A stretch of DNA of 64,000 bases from Ga0077555 sp033764055 (GTDB lineage Bacteria; Pseudomonadota; Alphaproteobacteria; Rhizobiales; Hyphomicrobiaceae), in NCBI GenBank assembly GCA_033764055.1, contig JANRJI010000090.1, forward strand, positions 1 to 64,000, read 5' to 3'. Of this stretch, positions 37,107-46,109 are shown piece after piece. Each line of letters starts with the position of its first letter. The stretch's first letter is position 1. The translations under genes and the position numbers were made by a program. The notes under the pieces are model-generated. The model was not told the DNA's origin, made no database searches, and saw only the letters and a program-made list of their open reading frames with translations.

Positions 37107-37700
37107 TCAGGAGCGGAACTCGAGCAGCCGCGCAACGTAGCGGGCCAAGGGATCGATCTCCAGGTTGACGCGATCGCCCACCGCCTTGCCGCCCCAGGTC
37201 GTGACGGCCATCGTATGCGGGATGAGGTTGACGCCGAAGCGGCTTCCATCGACCTCGTTCACGGTGAGGGAGGTGCCGTCGAGGGCGACCGAGCCCTTCG
37301 AGGCGATGAAGCGGGCGAGCTCGGCAGGTGCCTCGAGCACCAGACGGCGCGAGTCACCGTCCGGCCACATGTCGACGATCGCGGCCGTGCCGTCCACGTG
37401 GCCCGACACGATGTGCCCGCCGAGCTCGTCGCCCGCCTTGAGCGAACGCTCGAGATTGATCCGCGTACCCGGCTGCCAGCCTCCGAGCGTAGTGCGTGCG
37501 AGCGTCTCGTTGGAGACGTCCAGAGTGTAGAGGCAGCCATCGCCGTCGGCGCGGAGTGTCGTCACGGTCAGGCAGCAGCCGTCGTGCGCGATCGATGCGC
37601 CGAGCGCGATACCGTCGGCCTTGTAGCGCGAGCGGATCGTGAACACGCCGCCTTGCCGCGCGATCACCTCGCCAACGTCCGTCACGATGCCAGTGAACAA
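37107..37700 (-). CDS. ribE: Riboflavin synthase alpha subunit (TTG start)
   Basis: RibE dismutates two lumazines to riboflavin and the ribitylaminouracil. The 197-residue protein has the expected internal duplication of two lumazine-binding barrels: FTGIVTDVGEV with GCCLTVTT in the first, and GGHIVSGHVDGTA with GTSLTVNEVDGSRFGVNLIPHT in the second. The start is TTG at 37698-37700, right where the family's MFTGI begins. GGAG lies 8 bases upstream and no ATG or GTG fits. The weak start codon may lower translation relative to its neighbours. Confidence 0.95.
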   Translation of the reverse strand: MFTGIVTDVGEVIARQGGVFTIRSRYKADGIALGASIAHDGCCLTVTTLRADGDGCLYTLDVSNETLARTTLGGWQPGTRINLERSLKAGDELGGHIVSGHVDGTAAIVDMWPDGDSRRLVLEAPAELARFIASKGSVALDGTSLTVNEVDGSRFGVNLIPHTMAVTTWGGKAVGDRVNLEIDPLARYVARLLEFRS

Positions 37701-37801
37701 GACTTCGTCTCCGCTTGGTGCTGGCCGTCGCTGAGCACGGCCGACGTCTGGTGCGCCTGATTGCGCTTGCGAGCCGGGGCGCCTACGGTGCTTGTCCAGC
37801 C

Positions 37802-38272
37802 TCACGAGGAGGAAGGACGCACGGGCAACCAGCCTGCGTGATCAACGATCTTGCCGCGAGCGCCGGCCTCGAGCAAGGCGCGGGCCTCCTCCGGCACCGG
37901 TGAGCTTTTCCAGACGCCCTTCTCGCCTCGGACATGCACGTAGACCGTGTCGGCGTTCACGATCACGTCCTCCTTGCCTGCGATGCGCAGCTCGAAGCGG
38001 ACATCGAACGAGGTCCGGCCGAAGCGGGACACCCACACGCGAATCTCGATCACATCATTGAACCGCGCCGGCGCGAACCACTCGATAACCTGCTTCTTCA
38101 GCTGGATCTCGAAGGTGCCGTCGTAAAGATCGCGGCCCGGCATCGCCGCCATCAGGAATTGCGTGATACCGAGATCAATATAGTCGCCATAACGGGCGTT
38201 GAATACGACGAGTTGTGTGTCGCATTCCTGGTAGCGCACCCGCACATAGTGGCGGAAGGGGAGGAGCGTCAT
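37802..38272 (-). CDS. Hotdog-fold acyl-CoA thioesterase (4HBT family)
   Basis: A 156-residue single-hotdog protein of the 4-hydroxybenzoyl-CoA thioesterase/YbgC group. The active-site segment reads YVRVRYQECDTQLVVFNARYG, where the family has the Asp nucleophile or base followed by a variable loop. The loop is QLVVFN rather than GHVNN or GVVYH, so substrate is open. Later segments (FGRTSFDVRFELRI, IVNADTVYVHV) fit the strand order. It starts in an ATGA overlap with ribD and so sits inside the riboflavin operon without an obvious role there; a phosphatase or thioesterase housekeeping function is only a guess. Confidence 0.82.
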   Translation of the reverse strand: MTLLPFRHYVRVRYQECDTQLVVFNARYGDYIDLGITQFLMAAMPGRDLYDGTFEIQLKKQVIEWFAPARFNDVIEIRVWVSRFGRTSFDVRFELRIAGKEDVIVNADTVYVHVRGEKGVWKSSPVPEEARALLEAGARGKIVDHAGWLPVRPSSS

Positions 38273-39396
38273 GGGGACTCACGGCGATAGACGTGGAGGC
38301 GGTCGGCGCCGAGGCCGCGGCTGCGGCTCGGCACGGCGAGCAGATTGTAACGGGCGAAATAGGCGTCACGATCACCCGTGACGACGGGCATCGAGCCTCC
38401 CCCGACGGCACTCGCCCCCACGATCACGCAGGCCTCGTCGACGAGGCCTGCGGCGAGAAACGCATGCCAAACGGACGGCCCTCCCTCGACCAGGAGCCGG
38501 GTCAGGCCGTTGCCGGCCAGCGAGGCGAGCAGGGCTTCCATGTCGAGGCCACCACCGTCGAAGGCTGCGGCGTCGAGCACCATCGCGCCACCGTGAGCAA
38601 TGTCGACGCCCTCCTCGACGGTGTCGAGGGCGGCAGCCACCCAGACCCGTGGCCGTGTCGCGCCTTGGCGGTAGACCTTCGCCGTCGGCGGTGTCCGTAG
38701 CCGGGTGTCGAGGACGATCCGGTCCGGCGAACGATGATCGAGCCCCGGCAGCCGACAGGTCAGCTCCGGATCGTCCGCAATGACAGTGCCGGCGCCGACC
38801 AGGATCGCATCGGCGCGAGCCCGAAGCAGGTGGGCATAGGCCCGCGCCTCGGGACCCGTGACCCACACCGGCGCACCGTCGCCGGCCGCCACCCGACCGC
38901 GCATGTCGAGCGCCATCTTCAACTGTACGAACGGCCGCTCCTCGGTCTGGCGCAGGATATGGCCGAGCGTGACCCAGCGCGCCTCGTCGGCGAGATAGCC
39001 GACGTCCACCTCGATCCCGGCGGACCTCAGTTGTGCAAAGCCCCGGCCGGATACGATGGGGTTGGGATCGGGAATGGCGCAAACGACGCGCTTCAGGCCG
39101 GAAGCCACCATGGCATCGGCGCACGTCGGCACGCGGCCGGTGTGCGCGCACGGCTCGAGCGTGACGTACATGGTCTTGCCGCGGGCACGCTCCCCCGCGC
39201 GACGCAGCGCCTCCTTCTCCGCATGGGGCCGCCCGCCCGGCTGGGTCCAGCCGCGCGATATCACCTCTCCGGTCGCCTCGTCGACGATCACGGCGCCGAC
39301 GGACGGGTTGGGCGCGGTCGTGCCGAGGCCACGCCGCGCCATGCGCACCGCGATGGCCATCATCGCGCAATCAAGCCGGGTCCGAGCGTCGCTCAT
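38269..39396 (-). CDS. ribD: Bifunctional riboflavin deaminase/reductase RibD
   Basis: RibD deaminates the pyrimidine from cyclohydrolase II and then reduces its ribosyl group with NADPH. The 375-residue protein has the cytidine-deaminase-like zinc site, HAEKEALRRAG and then LEPCAHTGRVPTCADAMV, at about residues 55-95. The reductase domain follows at about 155-365 (FVQLKMALDMRGRVA, ILVGAGTVIADDPELTCR, LLVEGGPSVWHAFLAAGLVD). Both are complete. The ATG lies 4 bases after the nrdR stop codon; the frame is open into nrdR but that part is not RibD. Confidence 0.96.
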   Translation of the reverse strand: MSDARTRLDCAMMAIAVRMARRGLGTTAPNPSVGAVIVDEATGEVISRGWTQPGGRPHAEKEALRRAGERARGKTMYVTLEPCAHTGRVPTCADAMVASGLKRVVCAIPDPNPIVSGRGFAQLRSAGIEVDVGYLADEARWVTLGHILRQTEERPFVQLKMALDMRGRVAAGDGAPVWVTGPEARAYAHLLRARADAILVGAGTVIADDPELTCRLPGLDHRSPDRIVLDTRLRTPPTAKVYRQGATRPRVWVAAALDTVEEGVDIAHGGAMVLDAAAFDGGGLDMEALLASLAGNGLTRLLVEGGPSVWHAFLAAGLVDEACVIVGASAVGGGSMPVVTGDRDAYFARYNLLAVPSRSRGLGADRLHVYRRESP

Positions 39397-39400
39397 CGTC

Positions 39401-39919
39401 TCAGTGCTTGCGCCCCTCGCTGCCCGGCAGTGGTCCGGCCTCGACGCCAGCGTGCTGCCCGACCACCGGCGCCGTCGCAATCTCGCCGAGCACCTCCTGG
39501 AAGTCGGCGGCCTCGCGGAAGTCGCGGTAGACCGACGCGAAGCGCACGTAGGCGACCGCGTCGAGCCCGCGCAGCGCCTCCATGACGAGCCCGCCGATGG
39601 CGGATGACGGTATCTCGCTCTCACCCATGCTCTCGAGCTGTCGGACGATCCCCGAGATGAGCCGCTCGACGCGCTCCGGCTCGACCGGCCGCTTGCGCAG
39701 TGCCACCTCGATCGAGCGTGCGAGCTTGTCCCGGTCGAAGGGCACTCGGCGGCCCGACCGCTTGATGATCGTCAGCTCACGCAATTGGACCCGCTCGAAC
39801 GTGGTGAAGCGCCCCCCGCAGTCGGGACACACGCGCCGTCGACGGATGGCCGCGCTCTCCTCGGTGGGGCGGCTGTCCTTGACCTGCGTATTCTCGCCCG
39901 AGCAGTAGGGGCAACGCAT
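39401..39919 (-). CDS. nrdR: Transcriptional repressor NrdR
   Basis: NrdR represses ribonucleotide reductase genes in response to ATP/dATP. The 172-residue protein starts with the zinc ribbon MRCPYCSGENTQVKDSRPTE and RRRRVCPDCGGRFTTFERVQ. An ATP-cone domain follows at about residues 48-138 (LTIIKRSGRRVPFDRDKLAR, SIEVALRKRPV). The tail of about 25 residues is longer than average. It lies between glyA and ribD on the same strand, the common order in alphaproteobacteria. Confidence 0.97.
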   Translation of the reverse strand: MRCPYCSGENTQVKDSRPTEESAAIRRRRVCPDCGGRFTTFERVQLRELTIIKRSGRRVPFDRDKLARSIEVALRKRPVEPERVERLISGIVRQLESMGESEIPSSAIGGLVMEALRGLDAVAYVRFASVYRDFREAADFQEVLGEIATAPVVGQHAGVEAGPLPGSEGRKH

Positions 39920-39984
39920 CCGGCATTCTCCGTCGAGCCAGTCAGGTCGCCGCCCGATGGCAGCGCCACGCTCCGTTCACACTG

Positions 39985-41289
39985 TCAGGCGTAGAGCGGG
40001 AAGCGCTGGCAGAGGGCCGTCGCCTGCTCCTTGATGCGCATCTCGACCTGGGCGTCCCCAGCCTCGCCGTTTCGCGCGAGCCCGTCCAGCACCTCGACGA
40101 TCATCCGGCCGATCGAGCGGAACTCGGCTGCGCCGAAGCCGCGCGTGGTGCCGGCCGGCGTGCCGAGCCGGATGCCGGACGTCACGAATGGTGAGCGGGG
40201 ATCGAAAGGCACGCCGTTCTTGTTGCAGGTGATATGGGCCCGGCCGAGCCCGGCCTCGGCGGCCTTGCCGGTGACGCCGTCCCGGGACCGCAGATCCACG
40301 AGCATGAGATGATTGTCGGTGCCGCCGGCGACGATGTCGTAGCCGCCGGCCTTGACGGCCTCGGCCAACGCCTTGGCGTTGTCGACGACGGCGCGGGCGT
40401 AGACCTTGAAGTCCGGGCGCAGCGCCTCGCCGAACGCCACCGCTTTGGCCGCTATGATGTGCATCAGCGGCCCGCCCTGGAGGCCTGGGAACACCGCGGA
40501 GTTGATCTTCCTCGCCAGCGCATCTTCATTGGTCAAGATGAGGCCGCCGCGGGGTCCGCGCAGCGATTTGTGGGTCGTCGAGGTCACGACATGAGCGTGC
40601 GGCACCGGCGAGGGATGCACGCCACCGGCGACGAGCCCGGCAATGTGCGCCATGTCCACCATCAGATAGGCGCCGACCTCGTCCGCGATCTCCCGGAAGC
40701 GCTGCCAGTCCCAGAACCGGGAATAGGCAGTGCCACCGGCGATGATCAGCTTGGGCCTCGCCTCGCGAGCGAGCTTGGCGACCACGTCCATGTCGATGAT
40801 TTGGTCCTCACGGCGAACCCCGTACGGGACGACGTGGAACCACTTGCCGCTCATGTTGACGGGCGAGCCGTGCGTCAGGTGTCCGCCGGCATTGAGGTCG
40901 AGGCCCATGAACGTTTCGCCAGGTTGCAGCAGCGCCAGGAACACCGCCTGGTTCATCTGGCTGCCCGACGACGGTTGCACGTTGGCGAAACCGGCGCCGA
41001 ACAGCCTCTTGGCGCGCTCGATGGCCAGCGTCTCGGCCTCGTCCACGAACTGGCAACCGCCGTAGTAGCGCTTGCCCGGATAACCTTCGGCATACTTGTT
41101 GGTCATGACCGAGCCGGCAGCCTCGAGCACGGCCCGGGAGACGATGTTCTCGGAGGCGATGAGCTCGATCTCGGTGCGCTGACGCTCGAGCTCCCGCTCG
41201 ATCGTGCCGCTCAGCTCGGGATCGGATTCAGCGAGCGATGCCGAGAAGAACGAGCTCGACTGACCCGGGCGGGGCTGGACAGCGGTCAT
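39985..41289 (-). CDS. glyA: Serine hydroxymethyltransferase
   Basis: GlyA is the PLP enzyme that converts serine and tetrahydrofolate to glycine and 5,10-methylene-THF, the methylene donor that MetF (also in this window) reduces. The 434-residue protein has ELIASENIVSRAVLEAAGSV, TNKYAEGYPGKRYYGGCQFV, the PLP lysine in STTHKSLRGPRGG and the C-terminal RLGTPAGTTRGFG. All are intact. The ATG at 41289 follows AGGA by about 11 bases. It opens the nrdR-rib-nusB gene cluster, separated from nrdR by 65 bases. Confidence 0.98.
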   Translation of the reverse strand: MTAVQPRPGQSSSFFSASLAESDPELSGTIERELERQRTEIELIASENIVSRAVLEAAGSVMTNKYAEGYPGKRYYGGCQFVDEAETLAIERAKRLFGAGFANVQPSSGSQMNQAVFLALLQPGETFMGLDLNAGGHLTHGSPVNMSGKWFHVVPYGVRREDQIIDMDVVAKLAREARPKLIIAGGTAYSRFWDWQRFREIADEVGAYLMVDMAHIAGLVAGGVHPSPVPHAHVVTSTTHKSLRGPRGGLILTNEDALARKINSAVFPGLQGGPLMHIIAAKAVAFGEALRPDFKVYARAVVDNAKALAEAVKAGGYDIVAGGTDNHLMLVDLRSRDGVTGKAAEAGLGRAHITCNKNGVPFDPRSPFVTSGIRLGTPAGTTRGFGAAEFRSIGRMIVEVLDGLARNGEAGDAQVEMRIKEQATALCQRFPLYA

Positions 41290-41445
41290 GGCGGGGAATC
41301 CTGCGAGAACGGGTGCGGCCGCCCATACCATGCCGATCACCGGCGCAACAAGCCATTAGACGGAGCCGCAAAGGAAAACCGCCGCCGGCACAGGACCCCC
41401 CACCGGCACCATCGGCCATCGGCCGATTGACCGGCCCCAGATCGC

Positions 41446-42186
41446 ATGGCACGAGCCTGCCCCATGACCACATCCGGGCTCCCCCTGGTAGAGCGAGTCG
41501 CGCGCATCACCCTGGCTGTAACGACCGAGCCCTGGCCGTTCGCTGCGGCCCATGGCGACGCCATTGCCTGCCATTGGCAGCAGCGCAAAGCCGAGAACCC
41601 GGCCTTTTTCAATGGCAGGATCCTCGTCATGCGCGCGCTGTCTCGTACCGACGTCGGCTATGCGGGCAGGCTCAGCCTCGAGCAGTTCGCCGACTTCCTC
41701 TACTGGCGCGACAGTAGGGTCGACACAGGCGGCACGCTCGATGCTTTCGGGTCGGCGCTCCTGCGATCGTCAGAGGGCTACATCCTTCTCGCGCGTCACG
41801 CGGCCGATACCCTCAATGCGGGCCGGATCTGTCTGCCCGGGGGCTTCCTCGACGCACGCGACATGCGCCCGGACGGATCCATCGATCTCGACGCCGCGAT
41901 CGCGCGCGAGCTCGAGGAGGAAACCGGACTCTCGCTCGCGGGCTTCGAGCGTGTGCCGGGCTACATCGTCACCCGGCAGGACCGGTACTGCTCGTTGGCG
42001 ATCGAGCATCGCTCACGGCTGCCGGCAATGGAGCTGCAGCGTGCCATTCACGACGGGCTCGCCCGCTCCGGGCAGCCGGAGCTCACGGACACGATCGTGG
42101 CGCGCCAGCCCACCGACCTCGACGGCCTTCCCGTGCTGGATCATGCGCGCGCCGTCGTCACGGCGATCCTCGCCGGCACTGTTTGA
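41446..42186 (+). CDS. Nudix hydrolase
   Basis: A 246-residue Nudix-fold protein. The Nudix box is recognisable near residues 130-160 as CLPGGFLDARDMRPDGSIDL then AAIARELEEETGLSL. The REXXEE core is kept, while the spacing after GG is about six residues longer than in the standard box. The N-terminal 90 residues are not a recognised domain. The class hydrolyses nucleoside diphosphates linked to another moiety; the substrate is not predictable. Two starts are possible, 41446 or 41464; neither has a strong ribosome-binding site. Confidence 0.8.
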   Translation: MARACPMTTSGLPLVERVARITLAVTTEPWPFAAAHGDAIACHWQQRKAENPAFFNGRILVMRALSRTDVGYAGRLSLEQFADFLYWRDSRVDTGGTLDAFGSALLRSSEGYILLARHAADTLNAGRICLPGGFLDARDMRPDGSIDLDAAIARELEEETGLSLAGFERVPGYIVTRQDRYCSLAIEHRSRLPAMELQRAIHDGLARSGQPELTDTIVARQPTDLDGLPVLDHARAVVTAILAGTV

Positions 42187-42281
42187 GAGGACCCATCCCC
42201 GAGGCGCTTGCACATGCCTCTTGGAAGCCCACCTGAATTCCGGCATTGTCCCACCCATCAGCAACCGCTCCCGGATTCCCC

Positions 42282-43187
42282 ATGCGCCTGAGGTTCCATA
42301 CCCTCGACGTGTTCACGACGACGCGCTTCGGCGGCAATCCGCTCGCTGTCGTGATGGACGCCGACGGGCTCGACAGGACGGCCATGCAGGCGATCGCGCG
42401 GGAGTTCAATCTCTCCGAGACCGTGTTCGTCATGAAGCCGGAGAACCCGGCCCACTCTGCCCGTGTCCGCATCTTCACACCGGCGCGTGAGCTGCCTTTT
42501 GCCGGACACCCGACCATCGGCACGGCGACCCTCCTCGCCGATCTGCGCGCCCCCGATCTCGGCGGCAGCCGCAACGCCATCATCGCGCTCGAGGAGGAGA
42601 TCGGGATCGTCCGCATCGGCGTGAGGCTCCGCCCTGGCGAGGCTGCCTTCGCCGAGTTCGATGCGCCGCGCCTGCCGACCGACCAGGGCGCGGTGCCGGC
42701 CATGGAGGACATCGCGGCTGCCGTCGGCCTCATCCCGAGCGAGATCGGCTTCGAGAATCACCGTCCGTCGTGCTTCTCGGCCGGCGTGCCGTTCCATTTC
42801 ATCCCCGTCCGCAGTCTCGAGGCGATTGCCAAGGCCCGCTGCGTCGTGAGCCGATGGGAGCAGGCGTTCGGCCGCACGCATGCCGGCTACCTCTATTGCC
42901 GCGAGACCGCACACAACAGCTCGCAGTTCCACGCCCGCATGTTCGCGCCGGGCCTCGGAGTTACCGAGGACCCGGCGACCGGCTCCGCCGCAGCGGCGTT
43001 CGCGGCCGTGATCGCCCGCCATGATCAACCGCCCGGCGGCGAGCACCGCTATCTCATCGAGCAGGGGTTCGAGATGGGGCGGCCGAGCCATATCCAGCTG
43101 TCGCTGGTCATGAACGACGGCCGATTGCAGACCGTCCGGATCGGCGGGCACGCTGTCCGCGTGGCCAATGGCGAGATCGAGGTCTGA
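42282..43187 (+). CDS. PhzF family isomerase-like protein
   Basis: A 301-residue protein with the two-domain PhzF/diaminopimelate-epimerase fold. It begins with the family pattern FHTLDVFTTTRFGGNPLAVV and has the catalytic-glutamate region IAREFNLSETVFV (Glu about residue 45), RIFTPARELPFAGHPTIGTA and the C-terminal VTEDPATGSAAAAFAA. PhzF proper isomerises a phenazine precursor. Most family members are uncharacterised, and no phenazine genes are here, so function stays open. The ATG lacks a clear Shine-Dalgarno; an in-frame TTG at 42246 is the alternative. Confidence 0.88.
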   Translation: MRLRFHTLDVFTTTRFGGNPLAVVMDADGLDRTAMQAIAREFNLSETVFVMKPENPAHSARVRIFTPARELPFAGHPTIGTATLLADLRAPDLGGSRNAIIALEEEIGIVRIGVRLRPGEAAFAEFDAPRLPTDQGAVPAMEDIAAAVGLIPSEIGFENHRPSCFSAGVPFHFIPVRSLEAIAKARCVVSRWEQAFGRTHAGYLYCRETAHNSSQFHARMFAPGLGVTEDPATGSAAAAFAAVIARHDQPPGGEHRYLIEQGFEMGRPSHIQLSLVMNDGRLQTVRIGGHAVRVANGEIEV

Positions 43188-43220
43188 GGCACCACCGGGT
43201 CCGGCGAATCGACTTCGGGT

Positions 43221-43238
43221 CGTGGCCCTGAGGCCACG
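43221..43238 (+). terminator. Hairpin after the phzF-family gene
   Basis: A 7-bp stem (CGTGGCC with GGCCACG) and 4-base loop, 34 bases after the stop codon. Confidence 0.45.
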
Positions 43239-43350
43239 GCCAATCCGGCATTTACTCTGAATCCTCAGGATTCTCGCGACGACGGGATTGCGTCGCCGAC
43301 ATCCGATGCGGTCTGCTCAATCGTCAGTGAAGCGCACGATTGAGGGTTGC

Positions 43351-45015
43351 ATGCGAGTTGGTGGAGCGGGGAGCGGGTTGCTCTTGGCCGGCCTGGCGGC
43401 ATTCACGCCGATGGCGGGACAAGCCCAGTCATTCAGCGTAACACCGGTGGGAGGCGTGACTGTCGAGGCCGGCGTCGGCGTGCTGAACGGCTTCCGCAAG
43501 GAGTACGTCTACGATGCGCCGACCGGTATCCAGATCTCCAAGCTCAAGTGGCGGATGGATACGATAGGCATGTTGCATGCCGGGGCCCATTACCGGCCCT
43601 GGAGCTTCCTGATGCTCGGCATCAAGGGCGGCACCAGCCTCTCCAGCAGCGGCCACATGGAGGATTTCGACTGGATCGCGGGCTGCCCGAACAACGTCTG
43701 TCGATCGATCCATCCCGACACGCGCACCCAGAACGCCATGATGCTCGACGCGTTCGTCGCGGCGCGCTTTCTCGAGGTATCCGGCATCTCGGTGGCCGCC
43801 ATCGCCGGCTACAAGTGGGACTACTATCAGTGGCACGCGTTCAACGGCACGGCCAATTATGCGCCGCCGTTCACCAATGGCCTGGGCATCACCTACGAGC
43901 AGTCGTGGGAGACGCCCTACCTGGGTCTCGGAGTCGACGGGCAGTTCGGCAGGCTCGGCGTCTCTGCCCGCGCAGTGGGCTCGGTCTGGGCCAGTGGAAA
44001 CGACCGCGACCATCACCACAATCGGTCGCTTCTTTTCACCGAGCCGTTCGACCAGGGCGGGTTCGTCGCGACCGACATCGGGGTGAGCTACAGACTGACG
44101 GACAACGTTCGGGTGGCGGTCGACTACCACTACCAGCGCTTCATGGAGTCGAAGGGACCGACGACCGTGAAAGATCTGTTCAGCGGAGCGACCTTCCTGT
44201 TCCCCGGGGATGCTGCCGGCGGAGGCAACCAGTCCCACATGCTCACCGCCGGGCTGAAGATCAATCTGCAGCGCGATGACGACCGCTACGAGCACAACGG
44301 CAGCCTCAAGGACGACAGCCACGATCACCCCAGATCGGATTGGGCCGGCTTCTATGCAGGCGCTCTGATCGCCGCCGACCTCGTCCACCACGACTTCCGC
44401 GCCACTGGCTTGCTCGATCCGCCTTTCGCGGCGATGGCACCGATCGGCGCCCCCAATGCCTCCCTCGACGACATCGCCACCAACGGGGGTCTTTTCCTCG
44501 GCCACAACTGGTCGGTCGGCCGTCGATGGATCTGGGGAGTCGAGGCCGAGGTCGGCAAATCGAACGCAAGCGACTACGTCCACGGCATCCCCGGCACTGC
44601 CGTCAACCTCAACGGCAGCCCCGATTCCGTCGTGGTGGAGTCCGGGTGGAACGCGTCGCTCAGGATTCGAGCCGGCGTTCTCGTCACTGACCACCTCAAC
44701 ATCTATGCGACGGGTGGCGTCGCGGCCGAGCAGATCACAGCACGGGCGAGCTGTACGACCCTGTTTCTCGGTGGCCCGTGGTGCATCGATGATCATTTCG
44801 ACCCGGTGCACAGGGTTCGGACCGGATACACCGTCGGGGCCGGCGCCGAGGCCTTGCTGGCCGGCGGCTGGCTGGTGCGCGGCGAGTATCGTTTCACGGA
44901 CTATGGAACCGAGCGATACGACTTCTTCGCCGACGCCCCGAGCGACACCGTTCATGCTGACATCGAAACGTCGAGCCATCGCCTCTCGCTGGGCATCGGC
45001 TTCCGGTTCTTCTGA
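43351..45015 (+). CDS. Two-barrel outer-membrane protein: omptin-like protease domain fused to an OmpA/porin-like domain
   Basis: A 554-residue exported protein. A signal peptide (MRVGGAGSGLLLAGLAAFTP, then GQAQ/S) is followed by an omptin-like region at about 30-310. The omptin active site is an Asp pair and an Asp-His pair. Here they appear as HMEDFDW (D105, D107) and GNDRDHHH (D220, H222), in the right order and spacing, with LGIKGGTSLSS and GVSYRLTDNVRVAVDYHYQR as further family-like strands. After an acidic/His-rich linker (residues 308-329) a second barrel begins with WAGFYAGALIAADL. It shows NGGLFLGHNWSVGRRWIWGV and ends in the outer-membrane signature GIGFRFF. The start at 43351 is chosen for GAGGG just upstream; ATG at 43306 is possible. 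Confidence 0.75.
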   Translation: MRVGGAGSGLLLAGLAAFTPMAGQAQSFSVTPVGGVTVEAGVGVLNGFRKEYVYDAPTGIQISKLKWRMDTIGMLHAGAHYRPWSFLMLGIKGGTSLSSSGHMEDFDWIAGCPNNVCRSIHPDTRTQNAMMLDAFVAARFLEVSGISVAAIAGYKWDYYQWHAFNGTANYAPPFTNGLGITYEQSWETPYLGLGVDGQFGRLGVSARAVGSVWASGNDRDHHHNRSLLFTEPFDQGGFVATDIGVSYRLTDNVRVAVDYHYQRFMESKGPTTVKDLFSGATFLFPGDAAGGGNQSHMLTAGLKINLQRDDDRYEHNGSLKDDSHDHPRSDWAGFYAGALIAADLVHHDFRATGLLDPPFAAMAPIGAPNASLDDIATNGGLFLGHNWSVGRRWIWGVEAEVGKSNASDYVHGIPGTAVNLNGSPDSVVVESGWNASLRIRAGVLVTDHLNIYATGGVAAEQITARASCTTLFLGGPWCIDDHFDPVHRVRTGYTVGAGAEALLAGGWLVRGEYRFTDYGTERYDFFADAPSDTVHADIETSSHRLSLGIGFRFF

Positions 45016-45171
45016 GTTGCAGCCTTGCGGCCGCTTGCCGGCCTTCCTGGAGCGGGTGAACACGACGTGAACATCCGCTTCAGCCCTGGTTTATTCGCGG
45101 TGGTGTCTACTCTGCCTCACGCCTTGCTGCGAGGCGGACCTCATCGCAGTGACGACCAGGGAAATGCCGAA

Positions 45172-45498
45172 ATGTCCAAGAAGCTGCTTGCTGCCGTTGC
45201 GCTCTCGTTTGCCGTTGCCGCCCCGGCCTTCGCGCAGGGCACGCAGGCTCCATCCGCTCCGTCCGGCACCGTGGCCAAGCCGATCGAGGCTGCGAAGTCG
45301 GCGGCGCCGGCACAGCCCTCGGGCGCGCCTGGCATCGCCGCGAAGCCGGCCCCGGCCGCTGCGAAGCCGGCCGAAGCCGCCAAGCCTGCGACCCCGGCCG
45401 CGGCGGGGGCGGGCTCGACCGAGCCGGCGAAGCCGGCGCCATCGGCGCCTGCTGCCGCTGCTCCTGCCGCCGGCACTCCGGCGCCAGTAAAGAAGTAG
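45172..45498 (+). CDS. Secreted Ala/Pro/Lys-rich low-complexity protein
   Basis: A 108-residue protein with a good signal peptide (MSKKLLAAVALSFAVAAPAF then AQ/G). The rest consists almost entirely of Ala, Pro and Lys in short repeats of the kind AAKPAEAAKPA, ending APVKK. It has no folded-domain signature. Such tails are found on periplasmic linker or wall-associated proteins, but I assign no function. AGGGA lies about 10 bases before the ATG, and codon use is as in its neighbours. It follows the two-barrel outer-membrane gene by 156 bases on the same strand and may be expressed with it. Confidence 0.7.
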   Translation: MSKKLLAAVALSFAVAAPAFAQGTQAPSAPSGTVAKPIEAAKSAAPAQPSGAPGIAAKPAPAAAKPAEAAKPATPAAAGAGSTEPAKPAPSAPAAAAPAAGTPAPVKK

Positions 45499-45560
45499 AG
45501 TTGCACAGCGCTGGAGTGCTCCAGGGGCCTGGCGGAGCGATCCGCCGGGCCTTCTTGCCA

Positions 45561-46109
45561 TCATGCCTGCCGGCGCGCGCACCGCGCGACCGCGACCACG
45601 CCCCGACGGCCTCCTGGGATGCGGCGCAACAGATCGCGCGCGGTGATCTCGAGCCATGGATGACGCCACCCCGGAGCGACCTCGGCGAGGGGGACCAGGA
45701 CGAAGGCCCTGTGCGCGATTTCGGGATGCGGCAACAGGAGCCGGCCGGCAATCCTGCTTGGTCCCGGCCGGCCAACCTGGCGTCCGCGGAAGTCGAGGAT
45801 ATCGATGTCCAGCGGTCGCGGTCCCATGTGTTGCCCCTTGCGACGCCCGGCTGCCCGCTCCAGACGCTTGACCAGACGCAGCAGGGTGACGGGCCCGATC
45901 GATCCCTCGAAGCCAGCTACAGCGTTGAGGAAGTTTGGCTGCCAACGCAATCCCACCGGCTCGGTGCAGTACAGCCCAGACAGCCCGACCAGCCTGAGAC
46001 CGTGCTGCTCGAGCTCACAGACAGCGCGCGACAGCGACGCCTGCGGAGGGCCCCACGCGCCAACACGATTGGCGCCGAGCGAAAGCAAGATGGTCGGCGT
46101 GCGATTCAC
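45561..46109 (-). CDS. folK: 7,8-dihydro-6-hydroxymethylpterin pyrophosphokinase
   Basis: FolK transfers pyrophosphate from ATP to hydroxymethyldihydropterin in folate synthesis. The 182-residue protein has the opening ILLSLGANRVG, the variable loop region, YCTEPVG, PNFLNAVAGFEG, the family signature RPLDIDILDF and LLLPHPEIAHRAFVLVPLAEV. The last two blocks hold the Mg-binding Asp pair and substrate contacts. The start is uncertain: GTG at 46107-46109 places the conserved block right after the start, while ATG at 46154 adds 15 residues and has GGGGA upstream. It is convergent with the secreted protein gene and divergent from the NYN gene. Confidence 0.9.
   Translation of the reverse strand: MNRTPTILLSLGANRVGAWGPPQASLSRAVCELEQHGLRLVGLSGLYCTEPVGLRWQPNFLNAVAGFEGSIGPVTLLRLVKRLERAAGRRKGQHMGPRPLDIDILDFRGRQVGRPGPSRIAGRLLLPHPEIAHRAFVLVPLAEVAPGWRHPWLEITARDLLRRIPGGRRGVVAVARCARRQA

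Noticed and set aside
37701..37801. FMN riboswitch in the riboflavin cluster
   Set aside because: The gap before ribE is only about 100 bases and lacks the conserved FMN-element segments.
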